This document shows, in pieces, positions 56,335 to 64,000 of a stretch of 64,000 nucleotides of DNA. Each line of letters starts with the position of its first letter. Within the stretch, counting starts at the first letter, position 1. The notes under the pieces are model-generated. The model was not told where the DNA came from. It searched no databases and saw only the letters and a list, made by a program, of their open reading frames with translations. The position numbers and the translations under genes are program-made. Source of the DNA: Salmonella enterica subsp. enterica serovar Typhimurium str. LT2 (GTDB lineage Bacteria; Pseudomonadota; Gammaproteobacteria; Enterobacterales; Enterobacteriaceae); the NCBI RefSeq assembly GCF_000006945.2, contig NC_003197.2, positions 2,418,001-2,482,000 of the forward strand, read 5' to 3'.

Positions 56335-57852
56335 TTAGCCTTCGTTATGCATTTCCAGGTTTTCCATTTCGTTCTGGAACAGCACCGCTTTGGCGTCGTC
56401 ATTACGTAATGAATCCAGGAAGTCGAGGTATTGCTGGTCTACGTCTTTGGTGACATATATCCCGTTAAATACCGAACACTCAAACTGCTGGATATCCGGA
56501 TTTTCCGCGCGTACGGCTTCGATCAGATCGTTCAGATCCTGGAAGATAAGCCCGTCTGCGCCGATGATCTGACGAATCTCATCCACCTCGCGACCATGCG
56601 CGATCAGCTCATTGGCGGTCGGCATATCAATGCCATAGACGTTGGGGAAACGAATTTCCGGCGCGGCGGACGCCAGATAAACCTTCTTCGCGCCGGCTTC
56701 CCGGGCCATCTCGATGATCTGCTCTGATGTGGTGCCACGCACGATGGAATCATCCACCAGCAGGACGTTCTTATCGCGGAATTCCGCGCGATTAGCATTG
56801 AGCTTACGGCGCACGGATTTACGGCGTAGCTGTTGGCCCGGCATGATAAAGGTACGTCCCACGTAACGATTTTTGACAAATCCCTGGCGGTACGGCTTGC
56901 CGAGAATACGGGCAATTTCCAGTGCGATATCGCAGGAGGTTTCCGGGATAGGGATCACGACGTCGATGTCCAGATCTTCCCATTCACGAGCGATTTTTTC
57001 GCCAAGTTTGGTGCCCATATTCACACGAGCGCTGTAGACGGAGATCTTGTCGATAAAGGAGTCCGGGCGAGCAAAATAAACGTACTCAAACAGACAGGGG
57101 TTACTGACCGGGTTATCCGCGCACTGGCGCGTGAACAGTTGCCCCTTTTCGGTAATATAGATAGCTTCGCCCGGCGCGACATCGCGCAGAAACTCAAAGC
57201 CCAGCGTATCCAGCGCCACGCTTTCAGAAGCGACCATATACTCCGTACGACCATCGCCAACGTCACGCTTGCCCAGCACTAACGGGCGAATGCCGTGCGG
57301 ATCGCGAAAAGCCACCATGCCGTGGCCGATAATCATCGCCACGCAGGCATAGGCGCCACGGATTTGACGGTTAGTCGCGGCAATCGCGGCAAAAATATTG
57401 TCGGCTTCCAGCGGATAGTGACGGAAGTTGTCGAGCTCGCTGGCGAAAATATTGAGCAGGATTTCGGAATCGGAGGTGGTGTTGATATGACGGCGCTTTT
57501 CTTCAAACAGCTTTTTACGTAGCTCGTGCGCATTAGTCAGGTTGCCATTATGGGCCAACGTGATGCCATACGGCGAGTTAACGTAAAAAGGTTGCGCTTC
57601 CGAAGCGCTGGAGCTGCCTGCGGTAGGGTAGCGCACATGGCCGATCCCCATGTTGCCCTGCAAACGCTGCATGTGGCGAGCTTCAAAAATATCGTTCACC
57701 AGCCCGTTTGCCTTACGCAAGCGGAAGCAGTTATTCGCATCAATGGTGATGATACCGGCAGCATCCTGACCACGATGCTGGAGCACTGTTAACGCGTCAT
57801 AAATCGACTGGTTGACCGGCATAACACCGGCGATACCGACAATACCGCACAT
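56335..57852 (-). CDS. purF: Amidophosphoribosyltransferase PurF
   Basis: A 505-residue class II glutamine amidotransferase for the first step of purine synthesis. The nucleophilic Cys is residue 2 (MCGIVGIAG), exposed after Met removal. The phosphoribosyltransferase motif VLLVDDSIVRGTTSEQI lies near 363. It is cytoplasmic, feedback-inhibited by AMP and GMP. It follows cvpA by 37 bp and shares its PurR-controlled promoter. Confidence 0.98.
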   Translation of the reverse strand: MCGIVGIAGVMPVNQSIYDALTVLQHRGQDAAGIITIDANNCFRLRKANGLVNDIFEARHMQRLQGNMGIGHVRYPTAGSSSASEAQPFYVNSPYGITLAHNGNLTNAHELRKKLFEEKRRHINTTSDSEILLNIFASELDNFRHYPLEADNIFAAIAATNRQIRGAYACVAMIIGHGMVAFRDPHGIRPLVLGKRDVGDGRTEYMVASESVALDTLGFEFLRDVAPGEAIYITEKGQLFTRQCADNPVSNPCLFEYVYFARPDSFIDKISVYSARVNMGTKLGEKIAREWEDLDIDVVIPIPETSCDIALEIARILGKPYRQGFVKNRYVGRTFIMPGQQLRRKSVRRKLNANRAEFRDKNVLLVDDSIVRGTTSEQIIEMAREAGAKKVYLASAAPEIRFPNVYGIDMPTANELIAHGREVDEIRQIIGADGLIFQDLNDLIEAVRAENPDIQQFECSVFNGIYVTKDVDQQYLDFLDSLRNDDAKAVLFQNEMENLEMHNEG

Positions 57853-57889
57853 ACGTCATTTTCCTCGTTAAGCCACATCTCAGAACCTG

Positions 57890-58378
57890 TTACGTCCTGG
57901 GCAAGAAACTCGACGAGCTTTGCAGATAGTCAAAGAACCATCTGATGATGAAGCTGAACTGCGGGATGAGCTGCGATTTGCTCCAGTCTTCGCTTTTCGA
58001 CAAGCCGGTAAAGGTATCAAGGAAGAACAGAATGGCGGCGACAATCAGCGCGCCTCGCAGTGCGCCGAAACAGATCCCCAACACCCGGTCAGTTCCCGAC
58101 AGGCCGGTCTTTTCTACTAGCTGACCTATCACAAAATTCACGATAGCGCCGACGATAAGCGTCGCGATAAACAGTACCGCGATAGCAATCCCATTACGAA
58201 CCAGTTCGTCTTCAAAGCCCGTAAACCAGACAGACAGGTAAGTGTAGTAGTGACTGGCGACAAAGAAAGCACAACCCCACGTCACCAGCGATAACGCTTC
58301 ACGAACAAAGCCGCGGATCAGGCTAACCAGACAGGAAAAAGCAATCACCGCGATAATGGCGTAATCAATCCAGACCAT
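57890..58378 (-). CDS. cvpA: CvpA, colicin V production protein
   Basis: A 162-residue inner-membrane protein with four predicted helices. It is needed for colicin V export or maturation in E. coli; recent work links CvpA to bile-salt (deoxycholate) resistance and envelope homeostasis in enteric pathogens. First gene of the cvpA-purF operon, with a PurR box upstream. The C-terminal region (about 125-162) is cytoplasmic and Ser-rich. Confidence 0.95.
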   Translation of the reverse strand: MVWIDYAIIAVIAFSCLVSLIRGFVREALSLVTWGCAFFVASHYYTYLSVWFTGFEDELVRNGIAIAVLFIATLIVGAIVNFVIGQLVEKTGLSGTDRVLGICFGALRGALIVAAILFFLDTFTGLSKSEDWSKSQLIPQFSFIIRWFFDYLQSSSSFLPRT

Positions 58379-58434
58379 AGATGTCCCACGATTTTACGCC
58401 CTGTCGTCCTGTTCGGGGCGCATTCTAACAGAAA

Positions 58435-58450
58435 AAGAAAACGTTTGCGT
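58435..58450 (-). promoter_or_regulatory. PurR operator of cvpA-purF
   Basis: ACGCAAACGTTTTCTT on the minus strand matches the PUR box consensus ACGCAAACGTTTTCNT at every position. A -10-like TAGAAT lies just downstream (58422-58427). PurR with hypoxanthine or guanine would block the promoter. Confidence 0.92.
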
Positions 58451-58480
58451 AGGGATTTCCTTCCCACGCGTAAATAAAAA

Positions 58481-58506
58481 TGGCGCTGAAAAAATATTCA
58501 ACGCCA
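58481..58506 (-). other. Hairpin between dedD and cvpA
   Basis: TGGCG-x-TGAA and TTCA-x-CGCCA form a 9-bp imperfect stem with an AAAATA loop, about 30 bp upstream of the PurR box. It could end transcription from dedD; a run of T (ATTTTTATTTA) follows on the minus strand. Confidence 0.55.
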
Positions 58507-58547
58507 TCACACTTTTTATCTCTTCGGGCACGACCAGAAGAGCTGCC

Positions 58548-58679
58548 ATCGGCCTGATAAGCGCAGGATACCCGGTTCATTCCTTCTGCCGGATGGCGGC
58601 GTAAACGCCTTATCCAGCCTACAGAACTTCGGCTATTACCAGATGAACACCGTAGGCCTTAACGCTGCGCGCTCAGGCA
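58548..58679. repeat. BIME between dedD and cvpA
   Basis: Three REP-like units: a partial one at 58548-58566 (CGGCCTGATAAGCGC), a full one starting TGCCGGATGGCGGC at 58587, and a diverged one at 58652-58679. They fill most of the 310-bp gap, which holds no gene. Confidence 0.82.
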
Positions 58680-58688
58680 AAACGCGCC

Positions 58689-59363
58689 TTAGTTCGGGCT
58701 ATATCCCATCACCACGCCGCTTAACCCGGAAATCTGCTTGAGCTCGCCAAGCGATCCTTTCATCTTATCTTTCGACGCATCCGGCCCGACGAGAATACGG
58801 GTTATTTTACCCTGTACCGGCGTTGAGGGGGAAGTATAAACCCGGAACCCGGCGGAACGAAGCTTGCCGACTATCTCGTTGACTTTATCCGCGTTTTTCA
58901 GCGCGCCCAACTGTACGACATAGGCTTTGCCGGTCGGCGCAGGTTTATCGTCGGCGACTGGTTGCGGCGCGGGCGTCGGCGTGGAAGCGGCGACAACCGG
59001 CTGTTGCGGTTTAGGCTGCGGCTTCGGCTTTTCAACCGGCTTCGGTTTAGGCGTCTCCACCGGTATCGGATCAAGCTCGACATTGTTAGACGCCATGCGC
59101 GACGGGTCCAGCGACGGCGCTGCCGCATCTCCCGCCCGCACCTCTTCAGCCGCCCCTTCCGGCGGCTGTGTCGGCAGCGCCTGCGTTGCGGCAGGCATCA
59201 TATCCGGCTCATCGCGGTCGCCAGGCTTCGGTACCAGTGGAATCGCAGCAAATTCATCCTGATAATGCTTTTTCTGTCCGTCCAGCAGACCGGGAAGCAC
59301 AATAACCCCCAGCGCGACTAACACAATCGTGCCGACTAAACGATTCTGAAACTTACTCGCCAC
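58689..59363 (-). CDS. dedD: DedD, SPOR-domain cell division protein
   Basis: A 224-residue inner-membrane protein. A single helix near residues 9-27 (LVGTIVLVALGVIVLPGLL) is followed by a Pro/Ala/Lys-rich periplasmic linker (about 95-145), then a SPOR domain (about 148-224). The SPOR domain binds denuded glycan at the septum and targets DedD to the divisome. The linker is a few residues longer than I recall in E. coli. It overlaps folC by 11 bases. Confidence 0.95.
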   Translation of the reverse strand: MASKFQNRLVGTIVLVALGVIVLPGLLDGQKKHYQDEFAAIPLVPKPGDRDEPDMMPAATQALPTQPPEGAAEEVRAGDAAAPSLDPSRMASNNVELDPIPVETPKPKPVEKPKPQPKPQQPVVAASTPTPAPQPVADDKPAPTGKAYVVQLGALKNADKVNEIVGKLRSAGFRVYTSPSTPVQGKITRILVGPDASKDKMKGSLGELKQISGLSGVVMGYSPN

Positions 59364-60621
59364 CGATTCTCCCCGCGTCTATCACTTCCATAACATGTGC
59401 GACGGTGTGGAACGATCCGCACACCAGCACGGTATCTTCTGGCTGCGCCGCGTCGATAGCGGCCTGCCATGCCTGCGCGACGCTATCATAGACATTCCCT
59501 TTCCCCAGATGTTCCAGAAGTTGTTCCGCCGTCGCGCCGCGCGGCCCCTCTAACGGAGCACAATACCAGTCGTCAACCACGCTTTTCAACCAGGCTAACG
59601 TGCCGGCGATATCTTTATCATGCAGCATACCAATCACCGCAAGCACGCGCCCGCGTTTCGGCAACATTTTCAGACGACCCGTCAGGTATTCCGCCGCGTG
59701 GGGATTATGGGCGACATCAAAGATAACGCGCGGCGACTCACTCACGATTTGAAAACGTCCCGGCAAGGTAGCCTGCGCAATACCGTCGCGAATCGCCTGC
59801 TCGTCAATATTCAACCTGCTGGCGCGCAGCGCGGCCAGAGCGGTGGCGGCATTCGGCTGAGGAACCTGCGGCAACGGCAGTCCGGCAAGCGTGCCGTCGC
59901 CATCGGTAAACGCCCAGTGGGTCGCTGTCACCTCATAACGCCAGTCAACGCCGCGACGCCGCAACAGCGCGCCGGTCTCCTGCGCGACATCCGCGATGGT
60001 TGCCGGCATTTCCGGTTCGCCGACGATAGCGGGTTTTTCCGCACGAAAAATCCCGGCTTTCTCGCGGCCGATACTTTCGCGATCCGGCCCCAGCCAGTCA
60101 GTATGGTCAAGCGCGATGCTGGTAATTACCGCTACATCGGCATCCACAATGTTCGTGGCGTCCAGGCGCCCGCCCAACCCGACCTCCAGAATCACCACGT
60201 CAAGGTTAGCCTGTTTAAACAGCCACAATGCCGACAACGTGCCATATTCAAAATAGGTCAATGAAATATCGCCGCGCGCCGCTTCTATTTCCGCAAAGGA
60301 TGCGGTATGCGCGGATTCCGCTAATTCTTTCCCCTGCACGCGCACGCGCTCGGTGTAACGTACCAGATGAGGCGAACTATAGACGCCCACACGGTATCCC
60401 GCCGCGATTAACACCGACTCCAGCGTGCGACAGGTCGTACCTTTGCCGTTGGTTCCCGCAACGGTAAAAACGAACGGCGCAGGCTTGAGGATGTCCAGAC
60501 GCGCTGCCACCTGGCTTACGCGCTCAAGGCCTAAATCGATACTCTTGCTGTGCAGGTTTTCCAGATAAGAAAGCCACGAGGCCAGGGGCGACGCAGCTTG
60601 AGGTATAGATTTGTTTTTCAT
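59353..60621 (-). CDS. folC: Dihydrofolate synthase/folylpolyglutamate synthase FolC
   Basis: A 422-residue Mur-ligase-fold enzyme. It adds L-glutamate to dihydropteroate, then extends the tail of tetrahydrofolate. The ATP-binding loop TVAGTNGKGTTCR is at about 53-65. The HYFEYGT... and DHTDWLG region follows, with VILEVGLGGRLDATN near 140. It is the second gene of the accD-folC-dedD arrangement and overlaps dedD. A terminator separates it from accD. Confidence 0.97.
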   Translation of the reverse strand: MKNKSIPQAASPLASWLSYLENLHSKSIDLGLERVSQVAARLDILKPAPFVFTVAGTNGKGTTCRTLESVLIAAGYRVGVYSSPHLVRYTERVRVQGKELAESAHTASFAEIEAARGDISLTYFEYGTLSALWLFKQANLDVVILEVGLGGRLDATNIVDADVAVITSIALDHTDWLGPDRESIGREKAGIFRAEKPAIVGEPEMPATIADVAQETGALLRRRGVDWRYEVTATHWAFTDGDGTLAGLPLPQVPQPNAATALAALRASRLNIDEQAIRDGIAQATLPGRFQIVSESPRVIFDVAHNPHAAEYLTGRLKMLPKRGRVLAVIGMLHDKDIAGTLAWLKSVVDDWYCAPLEGPRGATAEQLLEHLGKGNVYDSVAQAWQAAIDAAQPEDTVLVCGSFHTVAHVMEVIDAGRIGGE

Positions 60622-60651
60622 TGTTTACGCTGCTTCTTTACGGTGAAAAGC

Positions 60652-60682
60652 AAAAGGGCAGAGCCTGCGGCCCTGCCCTTTT
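60652..60682 (-). terminator. Terminator between accD and folC
   Basis: AAAAGGGCAG / CTGCCCTTTT, a perfect 10-bp stem with an 11-base loop, starts within ten bases of the accD stop. The final stem T-run gives an intrinsic terminator on the minus strand, so folC probably has some independent transcription. Confidence 0.8.
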
Positions 60683-60688
60683 CAGTTA

Positions 60689-61603
60689 TCAGGCCTCAGA
60701 CTCCTGATCCGGCGCCGGAGGCACCACCACGCCTTCACGCGGGGCGTCCGGGTTCGGCGCGGGCAGATTCATCAGCTTCGCCAGAATGCTCGCCAGCTTC
60801 AGGCGCATTTCCGGGCGGCGGACTATCATATCAATAGCGCCTTTTTCGATCAGGAACTCACTGCGCTGGAATCCTGGCGGCAGTTTTTCGCGAACGGTCT
60901 GTTCGATAACGCGCGGGCCGGCGAAGCCAATCAGAGCTTTTGGCTCGGCGATGTTGAGATCGCCCAGCATCGCAAAACTGGCGGAAACGCCGCCCATTGT
61001 CGGATCGGTCAATACCGAAATGTAGGGCAGACCACGTTCCTGCATTTTAGCCAGCGCCGCCGAGGTTTTCGCCATCTGCATCAGCGACATCAGCGCTTCT
61101 TGCATACGCGCGCCGCCGGAAGCAGAGAAACACACTAACGGACAGTTGTCTTCCAGCGCCTGTTCAACGGCGCGAACGAAGCGTGCGCCAACGACAGACC
61201 CCATTGAGCCGCCCATGAACGCGAATTCAAACGCGGCGGCGACAACCGGCATACCGTGAAGCGTCCCTTTCATGACCACCAGCGCGTCTTTCTCGCCGGT
61301 TTCTTTCTGCGCGGACGCCAGTCTGTCTTTATATTTTTTGGAGTCGCGGAACTTGAGCACGTCTTTTGGCTCCAGCTCGCTACCCAACTCCACAAGGGAA
61401 CCTTCATCTAACAGGCTATGCAGGCGATTGCGCGCCGACATGCGCATATGATGGTCACACTTAGGACAGACCTCAAGATTACGTTCCAGCTCAGCGCGGT
61501 ATAAAACCTGACCGCAGCTATCACACTTGGTCCACACCCCTTCAGGAATGCTAGCCTTGCGGGTGGGAGTAATGTTGCTTTTAATTCGTTCAATCCAGCT
61601 CAT
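60689..61603 (-). CDS. accD: Acetyl-CoA carboxylase carboxyltransferase subunit beta
   Basis: A 304-residue beta subunit of carboxyltransferase; with AccA it moves carboxyl from biotin to acetyl-CoA to give malonyl-CoA for fatty acid synthesis. The N-terminal zinc ribbon is C27/C30/C46/C49. Crotonase-fold signature stretches include [14 protein letters not shown] and [17 protein letters not shown] chose ATG 61603 (MSWIERIKS), which gives the E. coli length; the upstream 26 codons are not conserved. Confidence 0.98.
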
Positions 61604-61637
61604 TGGTGACCTTTCTGCCTGAACCTTAGTCAGCTTT

Positions 61638-61643
61638 ATTATA
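61638..61643 (-). promoter_or_regulatory. Probable -10 element of the accD promoter
   Basis: TATAAT, a perfect -10 hexamer on the minus strand, lies 35 bp before the accD start. No good -35 is visible 16-18 bp further upstream. The leader would be about 25-30 nt. Confidence 0.5.
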
Positions 61644-61752
61644 AGGGGCGCATAATGCCATTTTTGCCCCCAACAGACCATGAATGTTGCACATTAAAAC
61701 ATAACAGCCCGAAACTTTGGATAAAAAAGTGGTCGAACCGCTGAGTTACTTT

Positions 61753-62412
61753 CTATTTTGCGGCACGCGACGCAGCGCGCTTATGCCGGACAATCTCAAT
61801 GACGCCAGGTAATATCGAAACCACGATAATCCCCACAATCAGCAGCTTAAGGTTATCCTGAATCAACGGTATCGTACCGAAGAAATAACCGGCGTAGGTA
61901 AAGAGCAGCACCCACAGCAGCGCGCCGATGACGTTATAGGCGGCAAAATGCCGATAGGACATGTGCCCCATCCCTGCCACAAACGGCGCAAAGGTTCTGA
62001 CGATCGGCACGAAGCGAGCGAGAATGATAGTTTTACCGCCGTGTTTTTCATAAAACTGGTGGGTTTTATCCAGATAACTACGGCGGAAAATTTTCGAATT
62101 CGGATTACTGAACAGTTTTTCGCCGAACAGTCGACCAATCGTGTAATTTACCGCATCGCCGACAATTGCGGCGATCAGCATTAACGCCACCATGACATGC
62201 ACATTGAGATCGTTGGTTTCCAGCGAAGCCAGCGCCCCGGCGACAAACAGCAGCGAGTCGCCCGGCAGGAACGGCGTGACGACCAGGCCGGTTTCACAAA
62301 ACAGAATCAAAAACAAAATAGCGTACACCCAGACGCCGTACTCCGCGACCAGCTCCGCCAGATGCACATCGATGTGCAGAATAAAATCAATAATAAAGTA
62401 GATCAGGTCCAT
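61753..62412 (-). CDS. dedA: DedA family inner-membrane protein
   Basis: A 219-residue polytopic DedA/SNARE-associated family protein. Such proteins are linked to undecaprenyl-phosphate or other lipid flipping and to proton-motive-force homeostasis. Hydrophobic segments at about 15-50, 52-75, 140-165 and 180-205 flank the motif GDAVNYTIGRLFGEKLF and the conserved RFVPIVRTFAPFVAGMG. I start at ATG 62412 (MDLIYFI); the 9-codon extension upstream is unlikely. truA lies 48 bp upstream on the same strand. Confidence 0.95.
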   Translation of the reverse strand: MDLIYFIIDFILHIDVHLAELVAEYGVWVYAILFLILFCETGLVVTPFLPGDSLLFVAGALASLETNDLNVHVMVALMLIAAIVGDAVNYTIGRLFGEKLFSNPNSKIFRRSYLDKTHQFYEKHGGKTIILARFVPIVRTFAPFVAGMGHMSYRHFAAYNVIGALLWVLLFTYAGYFFGTIPLIQDNLKLLIVGIIVVSILPGVIEIVRHKRAASRAAK

Positions 62413-62460
62413 ATTTGTCTTTGCCTTTCTACCCGACACGTTTCGGGTGTGCGATTCGGA

Positions 62461-63273
62461 TTAGTCCGCCAGAAATAGCGGGCCCATTGGCGGTTTTGGA
62501 AGGTCAAACCGGTCAGGGTAATCCACCGCAACCAAATATAGCCCTTCCGCCTTCGCCGTTGCCGCCGCCAGCGTTCTGTCCCTGGCCGCTAACAGCTCTG
62601 CGATCCAGCTCTCCGGCTGGTTGTGAGCGCCTACTTCCAGCAGGCTGCCGACAATATTCCTGACCATATGATGAACAAAGGCATTCGCTTTGATATCGAC
62701 CACCACATAAGGGCCGTGGCGGGTAACGTTGATGTGCATCACATTACGCCACGGCGTGCGCGACTGGCACTGCACTGCGCGAAACGAGGTAAAATCATTT
62801 TCGCCAAGCAGACACTGCGCCGCGCGATGCATCCGCTCTGCATCCAGCGGCTCATAGTAATGCGTCACGCCTTTTGCTAATACCGCAGGACGCAGTCGAT
62901 GATTGTAGATGATATAGCGATAACGGCGAGCCGTAGCGCTAAATCGCGCGTGAAAATCATCCGGTACAGTTTTCACCCAGCGCACGGCAATGTCACCAGG
63001 CAAATTCGCATTTACCCCCAGCGTCCATGCCGCATCTTTGCGCAATGCGGTCGTTTCGAAATGGACAACCTGCCCGGTGCCGTGAACGCCGGCATCGGTA
63101 CGCCCGGCGCAGAACACGTTAATAGGTTCATTTGCCACCTGCGAGAGCGCTTTTTCCAGCTTTTCCTGCACGCTGCGCACTTCATTCTGACGCTGCCAGC
63201 CATAATACTTGCTGCCGTCGTACTCAATACCCAGCGCAATTTTATAGACCGCCGATGATTGCTGTCCGGACAT
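62461..63273 (-). CDS. truA: tRNA pseudouridine(38-40) synthase TruA
   Basis: A 270-residue pseudouridine synthase that modifies positions 38-40 of the anticodon stem of many tRNAs. The catalytic aspartate is D60 in FCAGRTDAGVHG. RYRYIIYN and FMVRNIVGSLLEVG-type stretches are intact. The start ATG overlaps the usg stop by one base (TGATG), an arrangement that couples translation. The length equals that of E. coli TruA. Confidence 0.97.
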   Translation of the reverse strand: MSGQQSSAVYKIALGIEYDGSKYYGWQRQNEVRSVQEKLEKALSQVANEPINVFCAGRTDAGVHGTGQVVHFETTALRKDAAWTLGVNANLPGDIAVRWVKTVPDDFHARFSATARRYRYIIYNHRLRPAVLAKGVTHYYEPLDAERMHRAAQCLLGENDFTSFRAVQCQSRTPWRNVMHINVTRHGPYVVVDIKANAFVHHMVRNIVGSLLEVGAHNQPESWIAELLAARDRTLAAATAKAEGLYLVAVDYPDRFDLPKPPMGPLFLAD

Positions 63274-64000
63274 CAGTACAGATACTCCTGCACCAGCTTC
63301 TCCGCAATTTTAACGGCCATCAGCGCGCCGCCGAAACGCACGTTGTCCGCCACTGACCAGAACTGAATTTGTTCCGGCATACCGTAATCATTATGCACAC
63401 AGCCAATAGAGAGCTGTGGATTGCCGGAAGCGTCGCCCACCTGCGTCGGGTAATCCGTCTCTTCTGACAGTACGATATCTTCACCGCGGGAAAATGCCTC
63501 GCGCGCCTCTTCCGCCGCCAGCGGACGGAGCGCTTCAAAGCTCACCATCTGCGCATGGCCATAGAACACCGGCGACTGCACGACACTGGCGGAGATCATC
63601 ACGCCATCGTCCTGCAAAATTTTACGCACTTCATCGACGATACGACGTTCCTGGCGCACGCTGCCTTCCCGATCCGGCAGCAGCGGCAGCATATTGAACG
63701 CCAACTGGCGGCCAAAGAAATCATCTTCATCAATCGGTATGCCGTTAAGCAACTTCGCACTCTGTCCGGCCAGCGCATCGACCGCTTTTTTCCCCTGTGC
63801 GGACGCTGATAACATACTGGTGACGGCGATGCGCGACAGTCCCCCCTGATCGATTAACGGCTTGAGCGCCGCCAGCAGTTGACTGGTCAGACTATCGGCG
63901 ACCGCAATCACGTTACGGTTACGGTAATCCGCCAGTACATACGGGTTAACTTCCGGCACGACCAGCGGCACATCAGGCTCCAGCGCGAACAGACCGCTGG
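63273..64000 (-). CDS. usg: USG-1 protein, semialdehyde dehydrogenase homologue (3' part)
   Basis: A homologue of aspartate-semialdehyde dehydrogenase, here truncated by the window end; about 242 C-terminal codons are visible. The frame is open through 64000. Where active enzymes have the catalytic NCST-type motif, this protein reads VAVADSLTSQLLAALKPL, with no cysteine, so dehydrogenase activity is not expected. Its role is unknown. It overlaps truA by one base; in E. coli pdxB precedes usg. Confidence 0.93.
   Translation of the reverse strand, partial: SGLFALEPDVPLVVPEVNPYVLADYRNRNVIAVADSLTSQLLAALKPLIDQGGLSRIAVTSMLSASAQGKKAVDALAGQSAKLLNGIPIDEDDFFGRQLAFNMLPLLPDREGSVRQERRIVDEVRKILQDDGVMISASVVQSPVFYGHAQMVSFEALRPLAAEEAREAFSRGEDIVLSEETDYPTQVGDASGNPQLSIGCVHNDYGMPEQIQFWSVADNVRFGGALMAVKIAEKLVQEYLY

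Overview
The window is a chromosomal segment of a Salmonella enterica-like enterobacterium. Gene order from menF to usg follows the Escherichia coli K-12 backbone almost gene for gene. It also carries genes typical of Salmonella and absent from K-12 at these sites: cheV beside rbn, a split transketolase with a phosphotransferase system (PTS) after yfcC, and a sigma-54-controlled decarboxylase/racemase cluster between ubiX and purF. HisP, HisJ and ArgT match the Salmonella proteins as I remember them. I cannot assign a serovar. No tRNA, rRNA, CRISPR array, prophage or insertion sequence is visible.

Layout. 1-3643: menF (partial), elaB, elaA, rbn, and cheV with a flagellar-type promoter. 3684-6352: lipoprotein gene yfbK, then a gap holding a decayed DUF1877 (yfbM-like) gene. 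6353-21497: the complete nuo operon for respiratory complex I on the minus strand, with fused nuoCD and a 313-bp structured spacer between nuoL and nuoM. 21498-29598: the nuo control region, lrhA with a 930-bp AT-rich upstream region, alaA, yfbR, yfbS, hxpA, yfbU, yfbV. 29938-35099: ackA-pta (acetate overflow) and yfcC.

35148-40401: a five-gene minus-strand unit (EIIA, EIIB, EIIC, two transketolase halves) divergent from a LacI-type regulator, with two matching palindromic operators between them. It looks like uptake of a sugar or sugar acid feeding the pentose phosphate pool. 40407-44078: yfcD, yfcE, yfcF, yfcG, a folX remnant, yfcH. 44130-48292: the argT-hisJQMP transport region, with sigma-54 promoters before argT and hisJ and a perfect NtrC palindrome. 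48581-49150: ubiX.

49177-56299: a sigma-54 activator gene divergent from a decarboxylase, an APC transporter, a racemase and a second APC permease. A near-consensus -24/-12 promoter and upstream inverted repeats lie in the divergent gap. The simplest reading is import of a basic amino acid, racemisation, D-specific decarboxylation and amine exchange. This cluster and the PTS/transketolase cluster are the least understood parts of the window.

56335-64000: purF-cvpA under a consensus PurR box, dedD, folC, accD, dedA, truA and the 3' part of usg. REP/BIME repeats follow yfbR, pta and yfcC and sit in the nuoL-nuoM, hisJ-hisQ and dedD-cvpA gaps. Gene identities rest on my recall of protein families and E. 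coli/Salmonella orthologues; no search was run.
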